Source of the DNA: Jannaschia marina
GTDB lineage: Bacteria; Pseudomonadota; Alphaproteobacteria; Rhodobacterales; Rhodobacteraceae
Length of the DNA stretch: 64,000 nt
Assembly: GCF_013404595.1 (NCBI RefSeq)
Contig: NZ_JABVAX010000001.1
Location: 124,001 to 188,000 of the forward strand
Direction: 5' to 3'
The notes beneath the pieces were generated by a model. It ran no database searches, was not told the DNA's origin, and worked only from the letters and a program-made list of their open reading frames with translations. This document shows, piece by piece, positions 35,617-43,491 of this stretch. How positions within the stretch are numbered: the first letter of the stretch is position 1; every line of letters begins with the position of its first letter. The position numbers and the translations under genes were made by a program.

Positions 35617-36398
35617 GGGGTCGTCTCCGGTGCTTGGGAAGGGGTCGTGCGGGCAGCCCGCGCGGTGTGGAACCTGAGGTCGTCGGCCGTGCCACCTGCC
35701 ATCAGGACGTCGGCGACGAAGCGGCGGACCGCTGCCCGGTCGGGCAGGCGGTACCAGTGGCCGTGGGGATAGAGCGCGAGGATTGGGCCGCGGTTGCAGG
35801 GATAGATGCAGCCGGTGCGGGTCGTCAGACACCGGTCGAAGACACCGGCTTCCTTCAACTCCTCCTTGAGAAGATGCGTGAAGGAGGCCGCGCCGTGGAC
35901 CGCGCAACGCGGGCCGGTGCAGACGAGGAGGTGGAACTCGAAATCGGGTGGGTCGGCCCATCCCGGCTTGCCAAGGCGCGGGGAGGTTGCCTCGACGGAT
36001 CGGGCTCGGCGACTGAGAGCGGCGGTGGCCTGCGCCGCGAGCGAACCGGCGTCAGTGGCGGGGTCGGGACCCATCTCGAGTGTGGTGTCGGCGTTGTCCC
36101 CCCGCGTCCGCCAGTCGGCCATGACGCCGGGAAGCCAGGTCAGCAGACCTTCCGGGAAAGGCACGCCGAAGGGCTGGACGCGGATGCGACGGTGGCCTTC
36201 GGCGCGCATCGCATCGAGCGCGTCGACCAGGCTTGGCTCCGTCCCCTCCAGCCGGATCAGGCGCACGGGGCCCGGGGTTGCGGCGCGCGCGGCGGCCTCG
36301 AGCCGGGTGAGCGCGCCGCGGCTGAGCGAAGGAGCGGAGATGACGAATAGCGTGGCCGGCTGGCGGCCGCTCAAGGCCAGGGTTTGGTCATCGGACAA
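35613..36398 (-). CDS. CbiX-like domain fused to thioredoxin-like [2Fe-2S] ferredoxin domain
   Basis: A 261-residue protein. Residues about 14-125 look like one CbiX/sirohydrochlorin-chelatase lobe (LFVISAPSL, RRIRVQPFGVPFPEGL), but the histidines expected in that active site are not seen. Residues about 153-245 form a thioredoxin-like ferredoxin with C160, C165, C197 and C201 (LLVCTGPRCA, CIYPCNRGP). The start is TTG 36398, with GAGG upstream; no in-frame ATG exists before a stop. It heads the ABC operon below a cobalamin riboswitch, so a cobalt or corrin-related redox role is likely. Confidence 0.82.
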   Translation of the reverse strand: MSDDQTLALSGRQPATLFVISAPSLSRGALTRLEAAARAATPGPVRLIRLEGTEPSLVDALDAMRAEGHRRIRVQPFGVPFPEGLLTWLPGVMADWRTRGDNADTTLEMGPDPATDAGSLAAQATAALSRRARSVEATSPRLGKPGWADPPDFEFHLLVCTGPRCAVHGAASFTHLLKEELKEAGVFDRCLTTRTGCIYPCNRGPILALYPHGHWYRLPDRAAVRRFVADVLMAGGTADDLRFHTARAARTTPSQAPETTP

Positions 36399-36472
36399 GA
36401 TCTCGACCTCAGCGACGTTGCGCGGGGCACGGAAAATCCGGTCGTGTCACGGGTAGATGCCCGATGGTTCAT
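36371..36472 (-). CDS. possible 33-codon leader ORF between riboswitch and CbiX-ferredoxin gene
   Basis: ATG 36472 has the best ribosome site in the leader (GGAAGGAGAG about nine bases upstream) and opens a 33-codon frame ending at 36371, 25 bases past the next gene's TTG start. The peptide (opening MNHRASTRDTTGF) resembles nothing known. It may couple translation to the main gene, whose own start is weak, or simply mark where the riboswitch hides a ribosome site. Confidence 0.4.
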   Translation of the reverse strand: MNHRASTRDTTGFSVPRATSLRSRSCPMTKPWP

Positions 36473-36534
36473 CACACGGCTCTCCTTCCGGGACACCCCG
36501 CCCGGTTTGATTGCGTTCGGCGCGTGCGCGCCGC

Positions 36535-36720
36535 CGATGGTAGGTCTCCTGACTCGCGGGTCTGGGCTTCCCCGAACCTTCCCGGACACTCGCGTCCAGT
36601 GGCTTCGACGGGGTCGCTCGCCGCTCACAGTTGCGGGGGCAGTCACGGATTTGGTGCCTGTTGGCTAAGCCGCACCGTGTTCCCTTTTCATCCCTCGGAC
36701 GCAGCGGTCTTCGGGAACCA
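36535..36720 (-). ncRNA. cobalamin (adenosylcobalamin) riboswitch
   Basis: On the minus strand the class-defining elements appear in order: GGGAACACGGTGCGGCTTAG, GCCAA, the core TGACTGCCCCCGCAACTGTG (within 36624-36650), GCCACTGG (36597-36604), CCGGGAAGG, and the closing AGTCAGGAGACCTACC (about 36537-36552). This is the B12 box pattern. Binding of cobalamin would reduce expression of the downstream CbiX-ferredoxin and ABC transporter genes. A 7-bp GC palindrome at about 36518-36534 may belong to the expression platform. 5' boundary approximate. Confidence 0.92.
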
Positions 36721-36928
36721 TCGCGGCAAACGGTGACCGGAGTTGCGAATGGCGTCAAGCCGATCAATGGGCGTGGCCGCCTACGGCGTTTCGCTAAGAT
36801 CCATTCCGCCTCAGTCACGCAACAGACCTCTGCGGAACGGCTCCGAGCGCATGGCGAGCCGCGTCGTTTGAAGTCGGCATCGGTTCAAGATGGTCTCTAC
36901 CCCGCCGTTGAAGACCCTGGGCCCCGGT
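36721..36928. other. spacer between riboswitch and MbnH-type gene
   Basis: About 200 bases upstream of the riboswitch and downstream of the copper operon on the same strand. It should contain the riboswitch promoter. I see no convincing gene and no rho-independent terminator; short frames on both strands look random. Confidence 0.35.
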
Positions 36929-38047
36929 CTACGGCATGGCCCGGTCGACCCGTGCGGCATGGTCTTCCGGCCAGGGATCGGCATGGCGGGGATCTGTGAG
37001 GAAGGTCTCATCGGTCAGGCTTTCAAGAAAGGCGATCAGTTCCGCTGTCTCCGCTTCCGTGATCTCGAAGCCGACCAGCAGGCCGCTCGTGCCCGGATGC
37101 CCGCCGCGACCACCTTGTGCGTAATGCGCTATGGCCGCCGCCAGATCGGCGACCGAGCCGTCATGCATATAGGGTGCCGTCACCGCGACGTTGCGAAGCG
37201 AAGGCGTGCGGAAGCGGCCCTCGTCCTCCGGGCGGCCGGTGAATTCGATCAGGCCGGGCGTGCGGGTGGGCAGGATCGCGTGCAGGCCGGTGTTGTGGAA
37301 ACCCGTTTCCTGCCAAGGCGCGGTCGCAGTCTGGAGGTTGTCGGTCAGGAGCGTACCGACATGGCAATGATAGCATTCGAACCGGTGGTCGAAGAAATGC
37401 TGTTCCCCGCGCTTGGCGGCCTCGGATATGGCATCCTCATCACCCCCATGGCGATAACGGTCATAGGGGCTGTCGAAGGAAGTCAGGCTGCGCTGGAAGG
37501 CCGCCAGCGCCCGTGTGACGGTGAAGAGGTCGGCTTGCGCATCTTCGCGTTCGGGGAACGCCTTCGGGAAGGCATCAGCATAAAAGGGATCGGCCATGAG
37601 ACGCTCGAAGATCGCGACGTCGTGCCCTCCGCTGCCCATTTCGCGCGGGTCGTCGCCGAAGAGGGGGACGAGCGCCTGGAACTCAATGCTGTCCATGTGC
37701 GGATTGGCCCAGGTGAGAATCGGCATGTAGCCCACGTTGGCAAGCCCTTGCGCGTTCTTGCGCGTAGCCTCGCCGTCGATTCCGATGCTGACCGCGCGCC
37801 CGTCCGAAAACGCGAGGCTCTGCACATGGCAGGAGGCGCAGGCCATTGTGCCGTCGAGCGATAGCCGACCGTCGTAGAAGAGGTGTCGTCCCAGGTCGAC
37901 CTTGGCCTCCGACATCGGGTTGTCCTCGGGTACGGGCGGGGGCGGAATAAAGTCGGGGAGGTTCCAGCTCCAGTCCTCGGTCCCGGCCGGGGCGGCGATC
38001 GCCCCGGCCAGGATGAGGACGCCTGCGCGAAGCGTCTTGTGCGCCAT
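36929..38047 (-). CDS. MbnH-type di-haem cytochrome c peroxidase family protein
   Basis: A 372-residue exported protein with signal peptide (1-21) and two haem c sites, CASCH (70-74) and CYHCH (225-229). Family features include GRHLFYDGRLS, MHDGSVADLAAAI and FRTPSLRNV. It starts three bases after the MbnP-containing gene, the pairing known as the metallo-mystery or MbnP/MbnH pair, in which MbnH oxidises a tryptophan of MbnP to create a copper site. That partnership is established for methanotroph homologues and inferred here. Confidence 0.88.
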   Translation of the reverse strand: MAHKTLRAGVLILAGAIAAPAGTEDWSWNLPDFIPPPPVPEDNPMSEAKVDLGRHLFYDGRLSLDGTMACASCHVQSLAFSDGRAVSIGIDGEATRKNAQGLANVGYMPILTWANPHMDSIEFQALVPLFGDDPREMGSGGHDVAIFERLMADPFYADAFPKAFPEREDAQADLFTVTRALAAFQRSLTSFDSPYDRYRHGGDEDAISEAAKRGEQHFFDHRFECYHCHVGTLLTDNLQTATAPWQETGFHNTGLHAILPTRTPGLIEFTGRPEDEGRFRTPSLRNVAVTAPYMHDGSVADLAAAIAHYAQGGRGGHPGTSGLLVGFEITEAETAELIAFLESLTDETFLTDPRHADPWPEDHAARVDRAMP

Positions 38048-38050
38048 GGC

Positions 38051-39391
38051 TCAGCGCCCCGAGATCAGGATCTGCGCCTCGGCCGGTGCCCCCATGTAGG
38101 GTAGGCCGAACTTCGGCATCACGGTCGTGCAGTCGGGATCGTCGGGAAAGGACATGCAGCCTGCCGCTGTTTCGGGGGCATTGACCGTAAGATCGGCTCC
38201 CGCCACGACGGGAGCCGGGTCGATCACGACGCTGCCGGTGTCCGGATCGAAGCCCGTTAACGTGATTGTGGGACGGTTCGGGTTGGCACAGGTGCCCGTC
38301 GGAGGGTCGGTCCGGCCTTCAGACGGGCACATGGTCGAGCCGAGATGGAGGAACCAGCCCTCGATTTCGGTATCCTGCGGCAGCATGTCGATCTTCACGA
38401 AGCGGTAGCCGGCGCGCCAGTTCCAGAACATCGACGTCAGGTTGAGCGGCGAGGGCGCGACGGTCGGGTCACCGTGATTCACCGCGAAGGGCACGCCGAG
38501 GGTGAAGGTCAGCCCATCGTATTCGCCGTCGGGCACCTGGCCACGCAATGTAGTGTTCAGCTGCGCCGTACCGTTCGTGCAGGTGGCGGATCCATCCTCG
38601 AAGTCCAGCAGCGCCGTCGCACCGGTCTGCCAGATGTCCTCCTTCAGCGTGATCGCGATCTCGGTCCCGTCGGAGCGGATGACCTTTGGGTCGGAGACGA
38701 AGACGCGGTAGTCGCTGAATCTCACCGCCGTCCCCTTGCTGCCGAGACCTGTATAGGTTTCGCCGCACGCAAAAGGCGCGCCATCGACCTCCGCGGCGAA
38801 GGCGACCTCGATGGGACGCATCGCCATGTCGCCATGGCCGGTCTCTGTGATGGCCGTCTTGATAGGTTCGCCATGCTCCGAGTGTGCCGTTCCGGCATCG
38901 GTGCTCTCCATCACATGCTGCGAATGGTCGACCGCGCCCTCGCCGCGCGGATCGACGTTGACGACAACGTCGACACGGCCCGCGCGCTCGAAGATCAGCG
39001 TGACGGGGATCTCTTCGCCAAGCTCGAACGGATCCCCGCCCAGGCCCTCCAGCATGATGTGCAGACCCGACGGTTCGAGCGCCACGGTCTCACCCGGTGC
39101 GACCGGGATCCCATCTTCCTGCGGCAGCATCCGCATGATGCCGTCCGTCATCTCGGTGCGGTGCAGCGACGTGCCCTCGAACCCCGGGGCGTCGACGCCG
39201 ATCAGGCGATCGGGTTCGCTGCCGTCGTTACGGATCGTCAGGTAGACGATGCCGGAAGGTGCCACGCCGGGTGTCGGGTGGGTGTAGGGGTGCCCGATGA
39301 ACAGGTCACCGCCGGCGAACTCATGGGCCGCGGCGGGCAGGGTCAGGGAAGTTGCGACAAGAAGGGCCGCTGTTCTAAAGGATGTCGTCAT
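38051..39391 (-). CDS. fusion of copper chaperone PCuAC domain and MbnP-like domain
   Basis: A 446-residue exported protein. After a signal peptide (1-22), residues about 25-150 form a PCuAC domain with the copper pattern H77/M81/M86/M88 and H111-x-M113 (GLHIMLEGL). A His/Met-rich linker follows (155-190; HSQHVMES, HSEHGE, HGDMAM). Residues about 192-446 are an MbnP/TIGR04052-type domain with C209 and further paired cysteines (TMCPSEG, GTCANPN, GCMSFPDDPDC). ATG 39391 follows GAGAGA. It likely carries copper in the periplasm together with the adjacent MbnH. Confidence 0.87.
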   Translation of the reverse strand: MTTSFRTAALLVATSLTLPAAAHEFAGGDLFIGHPYTHPTPGVAPSGIVYLTIRNDGSEPDRLIGVDAPGFEGTSLHRTEMTDGIMRMLPQEDGIPVAPGETVALEPSGLHIMLEGLGGDPFELGEEIPVTLIFERAGRVDVVVNVDPRGEGAVDHSQHVMESTDAGTAHSEHGEPIKTAITETGHGDMAMRPIEVAFAAEVDGAPFACGETYTGLGSKGTAVRFSDYRVFVSDPKVIRSDGTEIAITLKEDIWQTGATALLDFEDGSATCTNGTAQLNTTLRGQVPDGEYDGLTFTLGVPFAVNHGDPTVAPSPLNLTSMFWNWRAGYRFVKIDMLPQDTEIEGWFLHLGSTMCPSEGRTDPPTGTCANPNRPTITLTGFDPDTGSVVIDPAPVVAGADLTVNAPETAAGCMSFPDDPDCTTVMPKFGLPYMGAPAEAQILISGR

Positions 39392-39587
39392 GTGTCTCTC
39401 TCGTGGAGGATCGAATGGAAAAGGGGGGCGCCGGGCCGTCCGCTGGGCATGGGCACGAGCCGGACTTTCGTGATCGGGGCACCTTCGTAGATGCCGACGC
39501 GAAATCGACTGCGCATGAGTGCGTGTGCGGCACTGCACGTCGGCCGCGATCCGACCGATCAGGCCGGGTGTCCGCGAAGCTAAAAGA
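39392..39587. other. spacer inside the copper operon
   Basis: About 196 bases between the small DUF2946-like gene and the PCuAC-MbnP gene, both on the minus strand. I see no gene and no strong hairpin. The gap is large for one operon, so a separate promoter for the fusion gene is possible. Confidence 0.35.
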
Positions 39588-39926
39588 TCAGACCGCGGGC
39601 GGGCCCCGGTGAGGGGGAGGGCCGGACCACGGGGACGGGGCAACGACGACAGCCAGCTCTTGCGGAACGACGGTCGGGTTGGGCACGAAGGCTGTCCAGG
39701 CAGGTGTCGGCGCGGCGGTCTCGGGAAACTGCAGTGCTGACAGGCAGGGCCCGTGCTCCTCGATCTCGGCATCGATCGGTTCGCCGTCAGCGCTCATGGT
39801 GATCGTCACCAACTCGGCTCCACGGCAGATCACAACGCTGTCGAAACCCGCTAAATCTGCCAGCACGGCCCCGGCGCGTGGCAGCAACAGGCCGATGCCC
39901 AGGAGGAGGATCAATAGGACGCGCAT
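39588..39926 (-). CDS. DUF2946-like small exported protein
   Basis: A 112-residue protein with a signal or membrane segment (1-22; LLILLLGIGLLLPRAGAV) and then VVICRGAELVTITMSADGEP and EEHGPCLSA. The two cysteine-containing blocks resemble DUF2946, small proteins often found in copper loci. The C-terminus is proline-rich. ATG 39926 is used; a GTG lies one codon upstream. Its position before a PCuAC-MbnP fusion supports a metal-related role, but the identification is tentative. Confidence 0.65.
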   Translation of the reverse strand: MRVLLILLLGIGLLLPRAGAVLADLAGFDSVVICRGAELVTITMSADGEPIDAEIEEHGPCLSALQFPETAAPTPAWTAFVPNPTVVPQELAVVVAPSPWSGPPPHRGPPAV

Positions 39927-39994
39927 CACCGGAATCGTAGCCGGAACGACCGGGGGTATACCAGTGCGGCAGATCGTCCATCGGCGGGGTCGGC

Positions 39995-40312
39995 GTGGAA
40001 AAGTTTTACTGGCGCGGCGACCGCCTCCGCAGCCGCGTCGAGGCCAAGATGAACCGTATGAAGCTTCTGGGTGTGACGTTCGCCGCCCGCGACATCGGGG
40101 CTGCCGAGTTCCACGGTCGCATCAACATCCTCAACCGGTTCATCGCCTTCGGCTTCCCCGCCGGCTTGCGCCAAGAGGGAAAGCGGAAACCCGATCGCCG
40201 GGCGATCTGCGCAGCGGAGACGTTTAGCCTGCCACTATGGCGAAATACCTCGTGCAAGCTGGCAAAACCGGGTGAAGTTGTCTGCGTGCTTGAGCCTCTC
40301 CGTTCTGCATAG
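39995..40312 (+). pseudogene. remnant of IS5-type transposase C-terminus
   Basis: The frame encodes KFYWRGDRLRSRVEAKMN and then MKLLGVTFAARDIGAAEFHG and RINILNRFIAFG, which resemble the C-terminal end of IS5-family DDE transposases (RVEAKM...KLLG...ARDF...NRF). Only about 60 residues are recognisable, with no DDE catalytic part, so this is an old fragment. It sits at the edge of the accessory block, just before rluE, and may mark a past insertion boundary. Confidence 0.6.
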
Positions 40313-40327
40313 CAGACTTGAGGATAA

Positions 40328-40918
40328 ATGATCCTCGCCTTCAACAAGCCCATGAATGTCCTCAGCCAGTTTACCGACGAGGGGAAGTGGCGCGGGCTGA
40401 AGCACTGGATCGACGTCCCCGGTGTCTATGCGGCGGGGCGGCTTGACCGGGACAGCGAGGGCTTGCTGATCCTGACGGACGACGGGCGGTTGCAGGCGCG
40501 GATCACCGACCCGACGTCGAAGCGGCCGAAGACCTATTTCGCTCTGGTGGAAGGCGTGCCGGACACCGCCGCACTGACCGCGCTGCGGCAGGGCGTGACG
40601 CTGAAGGACGGGCCGACGCGGCCCGCGAAAGTCGAAGCGGTGGCGGAGCCCGACTGGCTCTGGCCGCGCGACCCGCCGGTGCGGATGCGCAAGAGCGTGA
40701 CCGACAGCTGGCTGAAGCTGACGCTGACCGAGGGCCGCAACCGGCAGGTGCGGCGCATGTGCGCCCACGTCGGCCTGCCGGTGCTGCGGCTCGTGCGCTG
40801 GTCGGTCGGAGGGTGGACGCTCGACGGCCTCGCCCCCGGAGACTGGCGCAGGATCGAAGCGGAACCGGGCCGGTCGGCACCGGTTGACCCGCGAACCCAG
40901 AAGGAGAGACGCAAATGA
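40328..40918 (+). CDS. rluE: RluE/RsuA-type pseudouridine synthase
   Basis: A 196-residue enzyme that isomerises uridine to pseudouridine in ribosomal RNA. The catalytic Asp lies in [19 protein letters not shown] (35-53), and the C-terminal [23 protein letters not shown] block is diagnostic. It lacks the N-terminal S4 domain, as RluE does, so 23S rRNA is the likely target. The stop overlaps the peroxiredoxin-like gene as ATGA. Confidence 0.9.
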   Translation: MILAFNKPMNVLSQFTDEGKWRGLKHWIDVPGVYAAGRLDRDSEGLLILTDDGRLQARITDPTSKRPKTYFALVEGVPDTAALTALRQGVTLKDGPTRPAKVEAVAEPDWLWPRDPPVRMRKSVTDSWLKLTLTEGRNRQVRRMCAHVGLPVLRLVRWSVGGWTLDGLAPGDWRRIEAEPGRSAPVDPRTQKERRK

Positions 40919-41442
40919 CCCAAGTGACCCGCCCCCGGCCCGGACAGCCGGCCCCGGACCTCGCCCTCGAACTCATCATCGGGGCGAAATGGTCGCTCGC
41001 CGAGCAATCGCCCAAGGCGTTCACCATGATCGTCTTCTACCGCGGGCTGCATTGCCCGATCTGCGGCGATTTCCTGGGCGAGTTGCGGGCGCTCTACGAC
41101 GATTTCCTGTCGAAGGGCGTGGAGGTCATCAACGTGTCGATGGATCCGAAGGACAAGGCGACGCAGGCGCACGAGGATTGGGGCCTCGACCCGATCCCGA
41201 TGGGCTACGGCATGACCGAGGCTCAGGCGCGGGAGTGGGGGCTCTACCTCTCGAAGGCGCGCTCGGAGACCGACCCGGATCTGTTTTCCGAGCCCGGGCT
41301 TGCGATGGTGAAGCCCGACGGGACGGTGAACATGGTCGAGATGTCGACGGCCCCCTACCTGCGGCCCGATCTGAAGCTGCTGCTGTCGAAACTCGACTTC
41401 GTCATCGAGAAGGACTTCCCGCCGCGCGGAGCGCACGACTGA
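40915..41442 (+). CDS. peroxiredoxin-like (AhpC/TSA) protein
   Basis: A 175-residue thioredoxin-fold protein with [18 protein letters not shown], giving a CPIC motif at about residues 47-50, typical of the AhpC/TSA-like family that uses CXXC rather than the classical peroxiredoxin TxxC. It probably reduces peroxides or disulfides in the cytoplasm; no signal peptide is seen. Translationally coupled to rluE by the ATGA overlap. Confidence 0.85.
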   Translation: MTQVTRPRPGQPAPDLALELIIGAKWSLAEQSPKAFTMIVFYRGLHCPICGDFLGELRALYDDFLSKGVEVINVSMDPKDKATQAHEDWGLDPIPMGYGMTEAQAREWGLYLSKARSETDPDLFSEPGLAMVKPDGTVNMVEMSTAPYLRPDLKLLLSKLDFVIEKDFPPRGAHD

Positions 41443-41509
41443 GACCTCTGCGCGGGACGCCGGGAGATCGTAGGGTCAGGCCCGACGATGACGGCACCGA
41501 TTGTGGCGC

Positions 41510-41743
41510 TCAGGTATCCGGTGCAGTGGTCAGACGCGCGACGAGGCGGCGCGCGATGGGGGCGACCACGAGGACGGTCGGAAAAGCGACCGCCCAGGAT
41601 GAGAGCCAGGCCCCGACCCAGAGGAGGGCGAAACCGTCGACAAAGCCCGCCGCGCGCAGGGTCGCGATGCCCGAGACGAGCAACGACATCAGGCCCGACA
41701 GGATCAGACCGAAGAGGACTGGGGCGAAACGGGCGGGAATCAT
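41510..41743 (-). CDS. DUF2798 family small membrane protein
   Basis: A 77-residue protein with two hydrophobic helices (about 6-30 and 38-65) and the family opening FAPVLFGLILSGLMSLLVSG. DUF2798 proteins are two-helix membrane proteins of unknown function. It stands alone between the peroxiredoxin-like gene and DUF1285. Confidence 0.82.
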   Translation of the reverse strand: MIPARFAPVLFGLILSGLMSLLVSGIATLRAAGFVDGFALLWVGAWLSSWAVAFPTVLVVAPIARRLVARLTTAPDT

Positions 41744-41829
41744 GCGAGGGCTCCTCGGTCTGCGGACCGTCGCAACATAGTCGCCCGACCGTCGGACCGC
41801 CTCTGCCGAAACTGCGACCGGCCTGTGCG

Positions 41830-42402
41830 TCAGGTCTCGAGTGCGGCGGCGGCGATGATCGGGAAGAAGGCCCCGCCCGAGGTCACGCCGAACTGGCCTT
41901 CCCGCTCCTCGCCGAGGTCGACGAGGCGATAGAACGACTTGCGGTCGATCAGCGCTTCGAGCCCCCGTCGGACCTCCACGTAGGGCGAGGGTTCGCCGTC
42001 GTCGGCGAAGGTGACGCGGATCGGGTGGTCGGGGCCGGCGGTCACGCGATCGCCCACGTTGGTCTCGAAGGTGATCGTGCCGTCCGCGGCGGTGAAGTCC
42101 ACCGCAACGAAGGGTGCGTCCTCGACCTGCAGGCGCACCTTCTCGACCGGGGTGACGAGGAAATGCTCGTCCCCCTCCTTCTTAAGGATCGAGGAGAAGA
42201 GTCGGACGAGTCCGGGTCGCCCGATGGGCGTGCCTTCGTGGAACCAGGTGCCGTCGCGCTTGATGACGATGTCGATGTCGCCGCAGAACGGCGGATCCCA
42301 GAGGTGGACAGGCGGCGCACCGCGTTTGCCCTCTTTGGCGGCGACTTGCGCGGATTGCAGGAAGTTGCCTGCCGACAGCCTCACGTGATCTTGTCCGGCC
42401 AT
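41830..42402 (-). CDS. DUF1285 family protein
   Basis: About 190 residues with HLWDPPFCGDIDIVIKRDGTW and HEGTPIGRPGLVRLFSSILKK, the hallmark of DUF1285, a soluble family of unknown function with a known fold of two beta domains. I use ATG 42402 (MAGQDH); an in-frame ATG at 42420 would add six residues. It is divergent from the MoxR operon across 67 bases. Confidence 0.88.
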   Translation of the reverse strand: MAGQDHVRLSAGNFLQSAQVAAKEGKRGAPPVHLWDPPFCGDIDIVIKRDGTWFHEGTPIGRPGLVRLFSSILKKEGDEHFLVTPVEKVRLQVEDAPFVAVDFTAADGTITFETNVGDRVTAGPDHPIRVTFADDGEPSPYVEVRRGLEALIDRKSFYRLVDLGEEREGQFGVTSGGAFFPIIAAAALET

Positions 42403-42469
42403 TGCCCTTTGCCCTCGCATCCGTCAGCCATACCTAGACCATAGAGATAACGCGCGCGGGAGCATTGCA

Positions 42470-43486
42470 ATGGCCGGAGATCACGGGGCGGACGAGCTTT
42501 TGAACGAGATCGAGGCACTCGGCGCCAAGCTGACCGGGGCGCGGACGGCGATCGCCACCCGCATCATCGGGCAGGACCGGGTGGTCGAGCTGGCGCTCGC
42601 CGCGATGTTGTCGGGCGGGCACGCGCTCCTGATGGGGCTTCCGGGGCTCGGCAAGACGCGGCTCGTCGAGACGCTGGCGACCGTGATGGGCCTCAGCGGC
42701 AACCGCATCCAGTTCACGCCCGACCTGATGCCCTCCGACATCCTCGGCTCGGAGGTGCTGGAGACGGCGGCCGATGGCGGACGGGCGTTCCGCTACATCG
42801 AGGGGCCGATCTTCGCGCAGCTTCTGATGGCGGACGAGATCAACCGCGCCTCGCCCCGCACGCAGTCGGCGCTCCTGCAGGCGATGCAGGAGCGGGAGGT
42901 GACGGTCGCCGGCCAGACCCGGATGCTGCCCGCGCCGTTCCACGTCCTCGCCACGCAGAACCCCATCGAGCAGGAGGGAACCTACCCGCTGCCCGAAGCG
43001 CAGCTCGACCGCTTCCTCGTCAAGATCGACGTGGCCTATCCCGACCGCGACACCGAGCGCGAGATCGTGCTGGCGACGACCGGCGGGGCAGAGGCCGAGG
43101 CGCATGCCGTCTTCGATGCCGAGGCGCTGATCGCGGCGCAGGCGGTGGTGCGGCGGATGCCGGTGGGCGAGACGGTGGTGGACCTGATCCTCGACCTCGT
43201 GCGGGCCTGTCGCCCTGACGATCCCGCCGCGTCCGAGCAGGTGCAGGCCCACGTCGCCTGGGGCCCCGGCCCGCGCGCGGCGCAGGCGCTCATTCTGCTG
43301 GTGCGGGCGCAGGCGCTGCTCGACGGGCGGCTCGCGCCCGACGTGTCGGACGTGGCCCGGCTGGCGCAGCCGGTGCTTGCGCATCGCATGGCGCTCTCCT
43401 TCGCGGCGCGGGCCGAGGGTGTGGTGCTTGAACAGGTCATCGCCGAGACGGCCGAGCGCATCACCCGCGTCGCGCAGGCCGCCTGA
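42470..43486 (+). CDS. MoxR family AAA+ ATPase
   Basis: A 338-residue AAA+ ATPase: Walker A GLPGLGKTRLVE (about 58-69), Walker B LLMADEINRAS, and sensor 1 in ATQNPIEQEGTYPLPEAQLDRF (split: ATQNPIEQEG, LPEAQLDRF). MoxR proteins act as chaperones that activate or assemble partners with VWA/DUF58 domains. It heads an operon with DUF58, a BatA-DUF4159 protein and a large membrane protein, the usual arrangement. The internal gap to DUF58 is five bases. Confidence 0.95.
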   Translation: MAGDHGADELLNEIEALGAKLTGARTAIATRIIGQDRVVELALAAMLSGGHALLMGLPGLGKTRLVETLATVMGLSGNRIQFTPDLMPSDILGSEVLETAADGGRAFRYIEGPIFAQLLMADEINRASPRTQSALLQAMQEREVTVAGQTRMLPAPFHVLATQNPIEQEGTYPLPEAQLDRFLVKIDVAYPDRDTEREIVLATTGGAEAEAHAVFDAEALIAAQAVVRRMPVGETVVDLILDLVRACRPDDPAASEQVQAHVAWGPGPRAAQALILLVRAQALLDGRLAPDVSDVARLAQPVLAHRMALSFAARAEGVVLEQVIAETAERITRVAQAA

Positions 43487-43491
43487 GCCGC

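Noticed and set aside
39679-40312. A complete insertion sequence near 40 kb
   Set aside because: Only a short C-terminal transposase-like piece can be read. No DDE core, terminal inverted repeats or target duplication were found.
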